A stretch of DNA of 64,000 nucleotides. Source: Sphingobacteriales bacterium 44-15 (lineage in GTDB: Bacteria > Bacteroidota > Bacteroidia > Chitinophagales > Chitinophagaceae). The notes below the pieces were generated by a model. It made no database searches. It was given only the letters and a program-made list of their open reading frames with translations, and was not told where the DNA came from. The stretch spans positions 1-64,000 of the forward strand of contig MKWG01000017.1 in NCBI GenBank assembly GCA_001899685.1, written 5' to 3'. The first letter of the stretch is position 1. Each line of letters begins with the position of its first letter. The position numbers were made by a program, and so were the translations under genes. Of the stretch, positions 25,341 to 33,085 are shown piece after piece.

Positions 25341-25589
25341 ATGGACACACGTATAACACTTAATAACAAAGAAAGTTTTTTCCAGATATTGAAAGAATTA
25401 TATACCGGTCAGACCAAAGCCTCCATGCTGTATGATGACGGAGGATTAACCCGTTTTGAAGGCCTGATACTGGGCATAAACGAAGGAACAGGACAGCCTT
25501 CTCTGCAATTAGAGGGCGGATTGGAGATCCCTGTATCGTCTGTTGTTGCGGTGAACGGTATTTTTTCTCCCGATTACTGCGAGTGTTAG
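25341..25589 (+). CDS. Small hypothetical protein (82 aa)
   Basis: Not recognised. The chain MDTRITLNNKESFFQILKEL... is soluble, without signal peptide, with a predicted alpha-helix at the N-terminus and beta strands later (TRFEGLILGINEGTGQPSLQLEGGLEIPVSSVVAVNGIF), resembling a small Sm-like or SH3-like barrel; this is only an impression. The ORF could begin 66 bp upstream, but that part is repeat DNA and precedes a good -7 promoter box. It is flanked on both sides by copies of the GCTATGTCAAACGTGAAA repeat. Confidence 0.65.
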   Translation: MDTRITLNNKESFFQILKELYTGQTKASMLYDDGGLTRFEGLILGINEGTGQPSLQLEGGLEIPVSSVVAVNGIFSPDYCEC

Positions 25590-25591
25590 GA

Positions 25592-25659
25592 GCTATGTCA
25601 AACGTGAAAGGTGAGATGTGAAACATGCCTTTCACCTTTATCCTCTCACTTTTCACGAT
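25592..25659. repeat. GCTATGTCAAACGTGAAA word-string repeat (hairpin form)
   Basis: Begins 2 bp after the TAG stop of the 82-aa gene. The left arm CGTGAAAGGTGA can pair with the right arm TCACTTTTCACG (10 of 12 positions), with GTGAAA/TTTCACC words inside. Between convergent genes it could serve as terminator. Confidence 0.7.
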
Positions 25660-25688
25660 AATCTTATTAAAGGTTGGCAACCTTGCAT

Positions 25689-26456
25689 TTACTTCATCCT
25701 CGACCAGATTTCATAGATAGGATCGCCTTTGGAGCTGAGGCCGGTATGTATCCAGTTGCCGTCTTCAAGTTTGTCATCAAAGCTCAGCGACATACCCACC
25801 CTTGATGCATCGCGGGAAAAAAATGATATATGCTCGGTATATTTCCCGTTCTCAAAAGTATATTTTCCTCCGCCTGTGCCTGCAAATTCCCCGGTTTCAA
25901 TATTGATGGCAGCCCACTGGAAGTAGTTGCCGGTCAGGAGCTTTAAGGTGCGCCTTGCCCGGAGTGGCATTTCTACCATCTTATCGTCCTGCTTACGTTG
26001 CGTAATACGCCAGGTGCCGGCAAGCAGGCTTTTACCGTCATCCACTCTCTTCCACTCCTGGCGGCTGCCGGTAAGGTTGGTAATAAGGGTTTGACCTTCC
26101 ACCTGGCAGGCATATCTGTTTATTTTACCTACAGCAGATTTATCATTGCTGTTGAATTCTGTTTTTAATACGATTTCTTTGTCTGTTACGGTAAAAGAAC
26201 CACCCCGGCTGCCTTTAAATTTTTTGTCCTGTATGTTAAAAGCGGAGAGCATACAATATCCGTCTGCAATGAGCAGCAGTTGCTGGTGATCTCCTTCCTC
26301 AATTTGCCATGCACCGTTCAGTGGCGATAAGGCATTGGCTGAACGTGAAGGGATATGCATTGAAAGCAACGGAAGAAGTAATACAGCTACTGTTGCCACC
26401 ATCAGTTGCCTGGTTGTTGAATGTAACATACGGAGGTTTTTTATGTTTGAAATCAT
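25689..26456 (-). CDS. Secreted protein with two repeated beta domains
   Basis: 255 residues. A hydrophobic export signal lies at about 19-36 (MVATVAVLLLPLLSMHIP); the start may be the first Met or the Met at residue 10. The mature part is two homologous halves of about 105 residues: LNGAWQIEEG...FKGSRGGSFTVTDKEI and LAGTWRITQR...FAGTGGGKYTFENGKY. Each half opens with the G-x-W strand typical of lipocalin-like beta barrels, and each has a (R/G)GG-[SK]-[FY]-T turn. No catalytic motif is visible. Function unknown; in Bacteroidota such proteins are annotated only as membrane or secreted protein. Confidence 0.72.
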   Translation of the reverse strand: MISNIKNLRMLHSTTRQLMVATVAVLLLPLLSMHIPSRSANALSPLNGAWQIEEGDHQQLLLIADGYCMLSAFNIQDKKFKGSRGGSFTVTDKEIVLKTEFNSNDKSAVGKINRYACQVEGQTLITNLTGSRQEWKRVDDGKSLLAGTWRITQRKQDDKMVEMPLRARRTLKLLTGNYFQWAAINIETGEFAGTGGGKYTFENGKYTEHISFFSRDASRVGMSLSFDDKLEDGNWIHTGLSSKGDPIYEIWSRMK

Positions 26457-26495
26457 ATATAAATACTATAATTTGCTAATAATAATACACAATTT

Positions 26496-27266
26496 ATGAG
26501 AACACTGCTTGTACTTGCTTTATTCTTATCTGTTATCAACCTTCATGCCCAAAAATCAAACAAAAACAATGTGTCTTTTTATGTTTTTGATGAAAATTGG
26601 AAAGGCTGCAAGCCTGAAGATGCAAAATACCTGGGATGCCTCCAAAAGCTGGGCGATACCGCTTACGAGTGGAAATACTATCACTATGATGGACCGTTGA
26701 TGTCAGTCGAAACTTATAAAGACAAGGAGGCTACTACTCCGCATGGAGAGTTTATTTTTTATGGTCCCGACGGGAGAATGGATTCTTCGGGCTATACTTT
26801 TGAAGGCAGAAAAAATGGGTGGTGGTATTTTTATACCGACTCATTCAGCCTGTGGAAAAAAGAAAAGTATGAAATGGATAAACTGGTGACCAGTATGGAT
26901 ATTGCAGCTATAGAAGCGGAAAAAGAAGAGAACAGGAAGAAATATGAGGACGAAAAGCATTTTGGAGAAGTAGAAGCCACCTTCAAGGGAGGAATAGAGG
27001 ACTGGATCAAATATATCCAAAAAAATATCAATTTTCCCGACAGGGCCAGAAAGCTGGGAAAAGAGGGGAGCCTGATGCTGCAGTTTGTAGTAAATACCGA
27101 CGGTACCACGAGTGATATCAGGATAATACGATCCATTGAATACTCTCTTGATGAAGAAGCTATAAGGCTGATAGAAGATTCGCCTAAATGGAGGCCCGCT
27201 CACCAGGACGGGAAACTGGTAAAGGTCTATCGAAGGCAGCCGCTTGTATTTCAGTTGCCCCAATAG
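26496..27266 (+). CDS. Exported TonB C-terminal domain protein
   Basis: 256 residues with a signal peptide (MRTLLVLALFLSVINLHAQ). Residues about 30-130 contain toxin-antitoxin-like MORN-type phrases (GEFIFYGPDGRMDSSGYTFEGRKNGWWYFYTD), and the last 100 residues are a TonB C-terminal domain: IKYIQKNINFPDRARKLGKEG, LMLQFVVNTDGTTSDIRIIRS, DEEAIRLIEDSPKWRPAHQDGK. It lacks the N-terminal membrane anchor and proline-rich spanner of true TonB, so it may be a periplasmic accessory rather than an energy transducer. It is convergent with the DUF5995 gene, with only 4 bp between stops. Confidence 0.85.
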   Translation: MRTLLVLALFLSVINLHAQKSNKNNVSFYVFDENWKGCKPEDAKYLGCLQKLGDTAYEWKYYHYDGPLMSVETYKDKEATTPHGEFIFYGPDGRMDSSGYTFEGRKNGWWYFYTDSFSLWKKEKYEMDKLVTSMDIAAIEAEKEENRKKYEDEKHFGEVEATFKGGIEDWIKYIQKNINFPDRARKLGKEGSLMLQFVVNTDGTTSDIRIIRSIEYSLDEEAIRLIEDSPKWRPAHQDGKLVKVYRRQPLVFQLPQ

Positions 27267-27270
27267 CCTG

Positions 27271-28032
27271 TCACGCTACCAAAGCAGTATCAATCAGGTG
27301 AATGCTTCTTGATACATCGTCGTACTCAGTGGCGTGGATTGTTTTTACCAGCATTTCTGCCAGTGGCCCGGGCGACCGGATGCCCTGTGCCAGCGTGTAT
27401 ACTACCTGGTCCATTTGCTGTATATACATGCCCTGTTGCGCTTCATCCATTGCAGCCAGCAGCAGGGCGTTACACCACGAAGTCTCCCTGGCTTTATCAA
27501 TACTGAAATTCAGCACCGCTTTTTCCCTGCCATTGGCAATTTTTCCGAGCAGGCGCATGGGCAGCCACACACGGCTCAGTGATTCCTGCACATCATCTAC
27601 CAGCGATGCAATTACGGAGTTGATCCTGTTGAAGTCGTTTGCCAGCCCGTTAATAGCGTCTCCCGGCCCTACTGTTGCCGATGCTATGGCAAGATCAAGA
27701 TTGATATGTGTATTAATGCCCAGCAGCAGATGCTGTATCACGATCAGGTCGTTTGTCCTGCAGCAGTCGAATGCAAATTTCCATGAATTGCTGCAGGCGC
27801 TACCGTTGTTATATGCATCAAAGGCGTCGAGATAACGTTGTGCAAACACTACGTCAAGGCGGTTCATCCTGTCGCCGTCTTCAAATGCATGCTGCAGGAT
27901 ACCTTCGCTTACCGCCATGGTCATCCTTTTATACAGCGCGGCAAAATAGCCCATCCTGCTCTGCGAGGAACGGCATTGCTGTACAATTTCATCCAGCCTT
28001 GTAATGACTTCAGTGATTTGGGAAATGGGCAT
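27271..28032 (-). CDS. DUF5995 family protein
   Basis: 253 residues, all-helical and cytoplasmic by appearance (no signal). Diagnostic segments are RMGYFAALYKRMTMAV, RLDVVFAQRYLDAFDAY, and LLLGINTHINLDLAIA, in which the NTHINLDL stretch carries conserved histidine and aspartate residues of the DUF5995 family. The C-terminal half is more variable. Function unknown. It stands alone between a TonB-domain gene and a large repeat-rich spacer. Confidence 0.85.
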   Translation of the reverse strand: MPISQITEVITRLDEIVQQCRSSQSRMGYFAALYKRMTMAVSEGILQHAFEDGDRMNRLDVVFAQRYLDAFDAYNNGSACSNSWKFAFDCCRTNDLIVIQHLLLGINTHINLDLAIASATVGPGDAINGLANDFNRINSVIASLVDDVQESLSRVWLPMRLLGKIANGREKAVLNFSIDKARETSWCNALLLAAMDEAQQGMYIQQMDQVVYTLAQGIRSPGPLAEMLVKTIHATEYDDVSRSIHLIDTALVA

Positions 28033-28064
28033 GATATATTGATGATTGGTTAAAATGATGTAGT

Positions 28065-28131
28065 GCTATGTTAATCGTGAAACGTCAGAAGTTAAACGTG
28101 AAAATCTCACATCTCACCTTTCACGTCTCAC
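28065..28131. repeat. GCTATGTTAATCGTGAAA word-string repeat
   Basis: Leader GCTATGTTAATCGTGAAA differs at two bases from the 18-nt leader at 25217, 25592 and 36525. It is followed by CGTCAGAAGTTAAACGTGAAA, read as two words, and by TCTCACATCTCACC and TTTCACGTCTCAC on the right, giving an imperfect hairpin. Confidence 0.68.
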
Positions 28132-28257
28132 AATTGTTTACGCCACAATAGTCTTAACATAACAGTAGTATATGCTGGTATATTTACCAAAAATAAATAT
28201 AAAAAGATTTACCGCTTTAATCCTGAATTATCGCGAAAGCTACAAAATTATCAGTAC

Positions 28258-28402
28258 GCTCGTCATTTCGACCGAGCCAACGGACAGAATAGTTTAATGC
28301 AAGTTCTTACGAGGGAGAAATCTGCCCGGCAAATGTACTACTGCTCAACCTCTGCACTATTGTTCAGCAGATTTCTCTCCCGCCGACCCCGAACGTTCGG
28401 GG
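28258..28402. repeat. GTCATTTCGA...GAGAAATCTGC inverted-repeat element
   Basis: CGCTCGTCATTTCGACCGAG is followed by GAGAAATCTGC (about 28315) and its reverse complement GCAGATTTCTC (about 28367), then the perfect palindrome CCCCGAACGTTCGGGG at 28387-28402. I recall similar CGTCATTTCGA/GAGAAATCT elements as common in bacterial spacers, especially in Bacteroidota; this is recall, not a search. Confidence 0.6.
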
Positions 28403-28515
28403 CATTTAGATCAATACAGTATGAAGGCGGGATCGAATACGTGCAAGAGTGTTTTGTTTTTGTAACTGGTGTTTTCTGCTTGAGGATATATATAATTTTC
28501 GCAAGCGGAAATGTA

Positions 28516-28623
28516 CCACGGATTGAAATCCGTGGGAACAATATGCTACCGAGCCTACGGCCCGTAGCTCTGCGTCCCAGAGTCATCGGCCCGATCACAT
28601 ATTCCCGCACGGAATTTCAATCC
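28516..28623. repeat. Cloverleaf-like 108-bp inverted element
   Basis: Outer arms GGATTGAAATCCGTG (28520-28534) and CACGGAATTTCAATCC (28608-28623) are near-perfect inverted repeats, extended inward by GGGAAcaATATG / CATATTCCC. Inside are three small hairpins in a row: CTACGG-c-CCGTAG, CTCTG-cgtcc-CAGAG and ATCGG-c-CCGAT. The left arm alone also folds as CCACGGATT/AATCCGTGG. Confidence 0.72.
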
Positions 28624-28688
28624 AATGCGAAAATTCAGTACTATTTTTCATGCCGGGGTTTTATGTACTAACATGTTCGTTTTAATTC

Positions 28689-28828
28689 ATTGCTTTTTGC
28701 CTCTGCAGCCGGCGGGCTGCGTAACTGGAACACCGCTGCTTTTTGTCCTTTGAAAAAATATGCTACGCATTTTTTCAATTCCGCCTTCGGCGGAACCGGG
28801 CAAAAAGAGGCGGCTTATCCAGTTACTG
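28689..28828 (+). repeat. Dispersed ~95-bp structured element, copy B, with outer stem
   Basis: 28689-28779 matches the reverse complement of 10133-10230. The variable hairpin here is GCAGCC-ggcg-GGCTGC. Past the shared part lie TTCCGCC-ttc-GGCGGAA and an arm CAAAAAGAGGCGG...TCCAGTTAC that pairs with GTAACTGGA...CCGCTGCTTTTTG upstream, so this copy forms a large closed structure of about 120 bp with two internal stem-loops. Confidence 0.75.
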
Positions 28829-28945
28829 GTAAAGATTAAAACCGATATTAAACCATTAAGAGGCTATGATCAAAATACCTGATTCCAATCTTCGATTGCC
28901 CATTCTCTTTTCTGCCTATCTTCAATATCTGTATCTTTCATCTGT

Positions 28946-30121
28946 ATGTTATCATTCGTAGCAAAAAGTTCCGCGGCACGCGCAGCGCGCATGGCAACAA
29001 GCATTTTATTCTTTTGCGCCGGCTTTTGCTTTGCGAGCTGGGCATCAAGGATACCACAGGTACAGGTGAAGCTGGGGCTGAACGAAGCTGCGTTGGGAGG
29101 CGTGCTTTTAGCTCTCCCGGTAGGACTGATTGTCGGCTTGCCTGTTTCCGGTTTTCTGGTGGCAAAATACGGAAGCAGGAAAATTGCCATTGCCGCTGTA
29201 TTGCTATATGCCGCTACACTTCCATTGCTCGGCCTGACGGTAAGCCTCTGGCAACTGGTTGCATTATTATTTCTTTTTGGGTTTGGCGGCAACCTGCTCA
29301 ACATATCAATGAATACGCAGGGCGCAGGAGTGGAGTACCTCTATCATCGTTCTATCATGGCATCTTTCCATGGCGTATGGAGCCTTGCCGGCTTTACCGG
29401 GGCCGCTACCGGCACGCTCATGGTCCGCTATGTGATCCCGCCCTTTTTGCATTTTTGCATCATTGCCGGTATCATATATCTGCTGGTATGGGGCGCATAT
29501 AAGTTCCTGCTCGAAAAAGACATACATGCGGGAGGTGAAGCGCCTGTTTTTGCGAAGCCTGACAGCTACCTGCTTAAGCTGGGGCTGATCGCTTTCTGCT
29601 GTATGGTTTGTGAAGGAACAATGTACGACTGGAGCGGTGTATATTTTGCAAAAGAAGTAAAGGCGCCTCCGGCGTTGGTTACATCCGGCTTTGTGGCGTT
29701 CATGACCACTATGGCTGGAGGAAGGTTTATCGGAGACCGGCTTTCAACAAAGCTTGGGAAAAAAAATATGATCGGGATGAGCGGGATACTAATTGCATCA
29801 GGATTGATGCTTTCAGTCATATTCCCTTATATCATAACTGCAACAGCAGGTTTTTTGCTTACAGGCATGGGCGTATCTTCTGTAGTACCACTGGTATATG
29901 GCGCCGCAGCCAGATCAGGCAAGGTGGCATCGGGAGTGGCGCTGGCTGCTGTTTCTACGGTGGGTTATCTTGGCTTTCTTTTTGGTCCCCCGGTAATAGG
30001 TTTTATTGCACAGGCTTTAAATTTAAGATGGTCGTTTGCTTTGATAGCAATGCTGGGATTTTGCACCACTTTGCTGGCAGGATATGTGGGAGGGGAAGAT
30101 AAAAAAGATCGAAAGGTATGA
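28946..30121 (+). CDS. MFS permease (FucP/YbjJ-like)
   Basis: 391-residue inner-membrane permease with about 12 hydrophobic segments. The first helix contains FCFASWASRIPQVQVKLGLNEAALGG, the signature start of the fucose-permease/YbjJ subgroup of the major facilitator superfamily; VAKYGSRKIA is the motif-A loop after TM2. The second half has GDRLSTKLGKKNMIG in the equivalent position. Met16 (28991) is an alternative start, and family members usually have only about 10 residues before the first helix. The substrate is unknown. It is convergent with truB, with a repeat in between. Confidence 0.88.
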   Translation: MLSFVAKSSAARAARMATSILFFCAGFCFASWASRIPQVQVKLGLNEAALGGVLLALPVGLIVGLPVSGFLVAKYGSRKIAIAAVLLYAATLPLLGLTVSLWQLVALLFLFGFGGNLLNISMNTQGAGVEYLYHRSIMASFHGVWSLAGFTGAATGTLMVRYVIPPFLHFCIIAGIIYLLVWGAYKFLLEKDIHAGGEAPVFAKPDSYLLKLGLIAFCCMVCEGTMYDWSGVYFAKEVKAPPALVTSGFVAFMTTMAGGRFIGDRLSTKLGKKNMIGMSGILIASGLMLSVIFPYIITATAGFLLTGMGVSSVVPLVYGAAARSGKVASGVALAAVSTVGYLGFLFGPPVIGFIAQALNLRWSFALIAMLGFCTTLLAGYVGGEDKKDRKV

Positions 30122-30127
30122 TCTGAT

Positions 30128-30186
30128 ACGTGAGATGTCAAAAGTGAAATTTGAAATATTTCTCCTTTATCGTTTCACGTCTCACG
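30128..30186. repeat. CGTGAGA/TTTCACGTCTCACG word-string repeat overlapping truB end
   Basis: Left arm CGTGAGATGTCAAAAGTGAAA (as two words) and right arm TTTCACGTCTCACG can pair around an AT-rich loop. The right arm overlaps the final codons and stop of truB on the minus strand. Confidence 0.65.
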
Positions 30187-30870
30187 ATCAACGCTGCCTG
30201 TCTTTTCCTGCTCAATCATACCAATGACCTGTTCCATGGTCATGGCACCCCCGATTCCAAATTCGCCGATCCTTGTGCGGCACAGGCTGCTCAGGTAAGC
30301 GCCGCATCCCAGGGCTGCGCCGAAATCATGGGCGAGGCTCCTGATATAGGTACCGGTGCTGCAGGTGACTTTGAAATGTATTACCGGCATATCTATGGCA
30401 GTAATGGTAAAATCCTTAATAGTGATCCTGCGCGGCTCAAGCGCAATATCTATTCCTTTGCGGGCAAGCAGGTATACGGGCTTCCCGTTCTTTTTGATAG
30501 CAGAATGCACAGGTGGAACCTGCAGTATTTCACCACAAAAATTACGCGTTGCCGCAATAATTGCTGCCTCGGAAAGGGCTGCTGTTGACTGAATATTTTC
30601 CGGCTCGCTTTCAAGGTCGTAAGTAGGAGTGGTGGCCCCAAGCGAAAACGTGCCTGTATACTCCTTTTCCCTGGCCATATACTCATTGATCTTTTTGGTA
30701 AACTTTCCCGTGCATACGATCAGCAGTCCTGTAGCCAGGGGATCTAATGTACCGGCATGCCCTACTTTTTTTATTTTAACGGCATTCCTGATCTTTCTTA
30801 CCACATCGAAGGATGTCCATCGCAGCGGCTTGTTGATCAGCAATACTTTTCCCTCTTCAAATGAATTCAT
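30175..30870 (-). CDS. truB: tRNA pseudouridine(55) synthase
   Basis: Converts U55 of the tRNA T-loop to pseudouridine in the cytoplasm. 231 residues. The catalytic aspartate is D43 in VGHAGTLDPLATGLL, preceded by GKVLLINKPLRWTSFDVV; YTGTFSLGATTPTYD, QVPPVHSAIKKNGKPVYLLARKG (read in two parts) and CSTGTYIRSLAHDFG are further family motifs. The start at 30870 is supported by an ATGA overlap with the stop of the membrane-protein gene upstream; a start six codons earlier is possible but less likely. The last seven codons and stop (GSVDRET) are encoded by an intergenic repeat, which suggests that the original C-terminus was replaced. Confidence 0.96.
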   Translation of the reverse strand: MNSFEEGKVLLINKPLRWTSFDVVRKIRNAVKIKKVGHAGTLDPLATGLLIVCTGKFTKKINEYMAREKEYTGTFSLGATTPTYDLESEPENIQSTAALSEAAIIAATRNFCGEILQVPPVHSAIKKNGKPVYLLARKGIDIALEPRRITIKDFTITAIDMPVIHFKVTCSTGTYIRSLAHDFGAALGCGAYLSSLCRTRIGEFGIGGAMTMEQVIGMIEQEKTGSVDRET

Positions 30871-31436
30871 GATAATTGTTCTTTGCAAAATTCGTTGAAA
30901 GCAGCTTCATCTATGCGTTCCCGCCCGGGAACGATTTCCCGCTGCAACAGCTTATTGTTCCTGAAATCCATGGTAAAAAGACCATCCTTCAGCACAACAT
31001 TCGATAGTTCGCTCCACTGGTATCTTTTACGGAAAAAAGTGTTAATGACGATCTGCTCGTCCGAAACCCCGATCTCAAGCGGCTGCCTCGACTGGTGATC
31101 GAACAATACAAAGAAGATAAAAAAAATAAATACCCAGCGCAGCCCCGGTATCCAAAGCCATATAAACCCAGTGAGCAGGAGCGGATGCTTAAAAGTGACT
31201 CCCCGGTTATGTTTCCGCTTTATCCATAACGTGCGGAACAAGGCTGCGGGGATCAGCAGGCTTCCCCAGAAAAAGATAGTTGCAAAGTTTTTGGTGGTAT
31301 AGGAAAAAAACAAGAAGAACAGGAAAGAAATAAGGCAGAGAAAAATACTGATATAATCAATATTTACCGGCTTTTCCTTTTTTATGATCAGCACATACTG
31401 GAACAGGTCAGTGGTCTTTGTTTTTGAATTACCCAT
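30867..31436 (-). CDS. Membrane protein of unknown function
   Basis: 189 residues. Two hydrophobic segments near the N-terminus (IFLCLISFLFFLFF; FATIFFWGSLLIPAALF) and a longer one in the middle (GFIWLWIPGLRWVFIFFIFFVLF) are followed by a soluble C-terminal domain with EIGVSDEQIVINTFFRKRYQWSELSNVVLKDG, which looks like a PH-like or YcxB-like domain. Not assigned to a named family. It overlaps truB by 4 bp and the agmatinase-like gene by 1 bp, so the three are translated as one operon. Confidence 0.72.
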   Translation of the reverse strand: MGNSKTKTTDLFQYVLIIKKEKPVNIDYISIFLCLISFLFFLFFSYTTKNFATIFFWGSLLIPAALFRTLWIKRKHNRGVTFKHPLLLTGFIWLWIPGLRWVFIFFIFFVLFDHQSRQPLEIGVSDEQIVINTFFRKRYQWSELSNVVLKDGLFTMDFRNNKLLQREIVPGRERIDEAAFNEFCKEQLS

Positions 31437-32473
31437 CAGTTGCTTGCCACAGTTAGGTTACACAATTTGAAGAGCACTCTTGCGCCCACGTTTTCATCCC
31501 ATTCGTTGCTGCTCACGCCTGTTTCGCAGAGATCGAAGCCGATAATTTTACGCCCGCTGTCCAGGATCTTCTTGAACAGGAAAAACATCTGTTCCGCTTC
31601 AAAACCCCCGGGCACCGGCATACCGGTATGGGGGCATAGTGTCCGGTTGAGCCCGTCTATGTCAAAGCTGATGAATACTTTGGGAGGCAGATTGTCAATG
31701 ATCTGCTGCGTAATGACATTCCAGTTATGTCCTTCATACTGCAGCTCCTTGATCTTTTTGTCGAAGTAGGTCACCACCCTGTTATTGCTTTGCTGTATAT
31801 ATTCCCATTCACTTTCGCAAAAATCCCTTACACCGATCTGCACCAGCTTTACAATCCCGGGCACTTCCGCGAGCGCATTATGCATTATGGAAGCGTGGGA
31901 ATATTTCAGCCCCATATAAGCCTTGCGAAGATCGCAGTGGGCATCCACCTGCAGAATCCCGAATTCACCATATTTTTCTGCAATAGCCTTATAAAACCCG
32001 AGCGGAACGCTATGATCGCCGCCAAGTATCCCTACCAGCTTGCCTTTATTGAGCAATGCTTTAGCCTGTTCATATACCCATCCGTTAAGGAATTCGCAAC
32101 CTTCATTTACCTCCCTTAGGGTTTTGCACATGAACCGGTTATCATCCAGCTTTTCGCCATGCGAGATATAATTGATGTACAGCTCGGATTCTTTCCTGAG
32201 GTAATCGCTTTTCAGCAAAATTTTTTTATCGGGCTCACGCAGGAAAAACCCCTGTTTCCATCCGTCGTAAATATCAACGTCGAATATATCAACATGTAAA
32301 CTTGCTTTAAGTATCCGCTCGGGGGCACGGGCCGTACCGGCAAGATAGCTCACCGTAACCTCCCAGGGCACGGGCAATATTACCAGGCGCGCCTCTTCTT
32401 CTGTAAAAGGCAGCCCGAAAATATTGTAATTGGGGTTACCTGATGTGTTGGGATCAAATTTTGAAAGGTCCAT
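31436..32473 (-). CDS. Agmatinase/arginase-family ureohydrolase
   Basis: Mn-dependent hydrolase of guanidino compounds, 345 residues. All metal-ligand motifs are present: GGDHS (H154), DAHCD (D177, H179, D181) and SFDID (D271, D273), and the chain has the extended N-terminal region (about 1-110) seen in the Bacteroidota subgroup. Candidates are agmatinase, arginase or formimidoylglutamase; the sequence alone does not decide. No polyamine, arginine or histidine genes lie nearby. It is the first gene of an operon with a membrane protein and truB. Confidence 0.85.
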   Translation of the reverse strand: MDLSKFDPNTSGNPNYNIFGLPFTEEEARLVILPVPWEVTVSYLAGTARAPERILKASLHVDIFDVDIYDGWKQGFFLREPDKKILLKSDYLRKESELYINYISHGEKLDDNRFMCKTLREVNEGCEFLNGWVYEQAKALLNKGKLVGILGGDHSVPLGFYKAIAEKYGEFGILQVDAHCDLRKAYMGLKYSHASIMHNALAEVPGIVKLVQIGVRDFCESEWEYIQQSNNRVVTYFDKKIKELQYEGHNWNVITQQIIDNLPPKVFISFDIDGLNRTLCPHTGMPVPGGFEAEQMFFLFKKILDSGRKIIGFDLCETGVSSNEWDENVGARVLFKLCNLTVASN

Positions 32474-32628
32474 GATCTGAATTATCAGTTATTCCAAAAG
32501 CGGTGCAAGTTAGGGCCGTTTTTCGTATTACCGGCACAAAACCCTGTTATAAAACGACCTTGGGGCATATAAAGTTGCAAGCGGGGATATTAACTATAAA
32601 CATATATAAGATGAGTTGATTTTTGAGT

Positions 32629-32636
32629 TAATTTTG
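32629..32636 (+). promoter_or_regulatory. TAnnTTTG promoter element for ccmE-ccmF
   Basis: TAATTTTG matches the -7 consensus, 23 bp before the CcmE start codon. Confidence 0.45.
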
Positions 32637-32659
32637 CGGGATTCAACCGGATTTCCAAC

Positions 32660-33079
32660 ATGAAAAGAACGCATATTATAGCCCTGGTACTGATCGCTGC
32701 TGCCATAGCCTACATGCTGGTGACCATGTCCAAAGATCTTACCACTTATGATACTATTGCTTCAGCCCGCCAAAAGCAGGGACAATATATTCACCTGATC
32801 GCCAAACTGGACAGGTCAAAACAAATAGAGTACAACCCGGTAGAAAACCCCAACTACCTGGCTTTTTATGCGGTAGACAGTCTTGGCGGACACACAAAAG
32901 TAGTTTACCACAGCGCCAAACCACCGGAGCTTGAAACGAGCGAAAGAATAGTGCTTAAAGGCAAAATGAATGGCGAGGTGTTCGACTGCAAAGAGATCTT
33001 ACTCAAATGTCCCTCCAAATACAAAGATGATCCTGCACACCAGGAAAAAGATTTAGAACATAAAATGCAGGATTATTAA
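32660..33079 (+). CDS. ccmE: Cytochrome c maturation protein CcmE, CxxxY type
   Basis: Membrane-anchored periplasmic heme chaperone of 139 residues. A single N-terminal helix (about 5-23) is followed by an OB-fold beta barrel (VDSLGGHTKVVYHSAKPPELETSERIVLKG, read in pieces). The covalent heme attachment site is usually a histidine in HxxxY; here the corresponding motif is CPSKY with C117 and Y121, the CxxxY variant known from some Gram-negative and archaeal System I relatives. The gene is directly followed by the CcmF-like gene, 6 bp away, consistent with the heme hand-off from CcmE to CcmF. Confidence 0.88.
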   Translation: MKRTHIIALVLIAAAIAYMLVTMSKDLTTYDTIASARQKQGQYIHLIAKLDRSKQIEYNPVENPNYLAFYAVDSLGGHTKVVYHSAKPPELETSERIVLKGKMNGEVFDCKEILLKCPSKYKDDPAHQEKDLEHKMQDY

Positions 33080-33085
33080 ACGGTC

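Larger units (their letters stand above)
28033..28945. other. Repeat-rich intergenic cluster (913 bp)
   Basis: The longest spacer in the window. No gene is supported; reading frames here are translations of inverted repeats. In order it holds a GTGAAA/CTCAC word string (28065-28131), an inverted-repeat element around 28258-28402, a cloverleaf-like element (28516-28623) and copy B of the dispersed element with its own outer stem (28689-28828). The four are unrelated to each other. Confidence 0.75.

Noticed and set aside
28297-28671. 124-codon reading frame in the repeat nest
   Set aside because: Its translation is that of inverted repeat elements; the opposite strand gives an equally long frame. 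No protein features.
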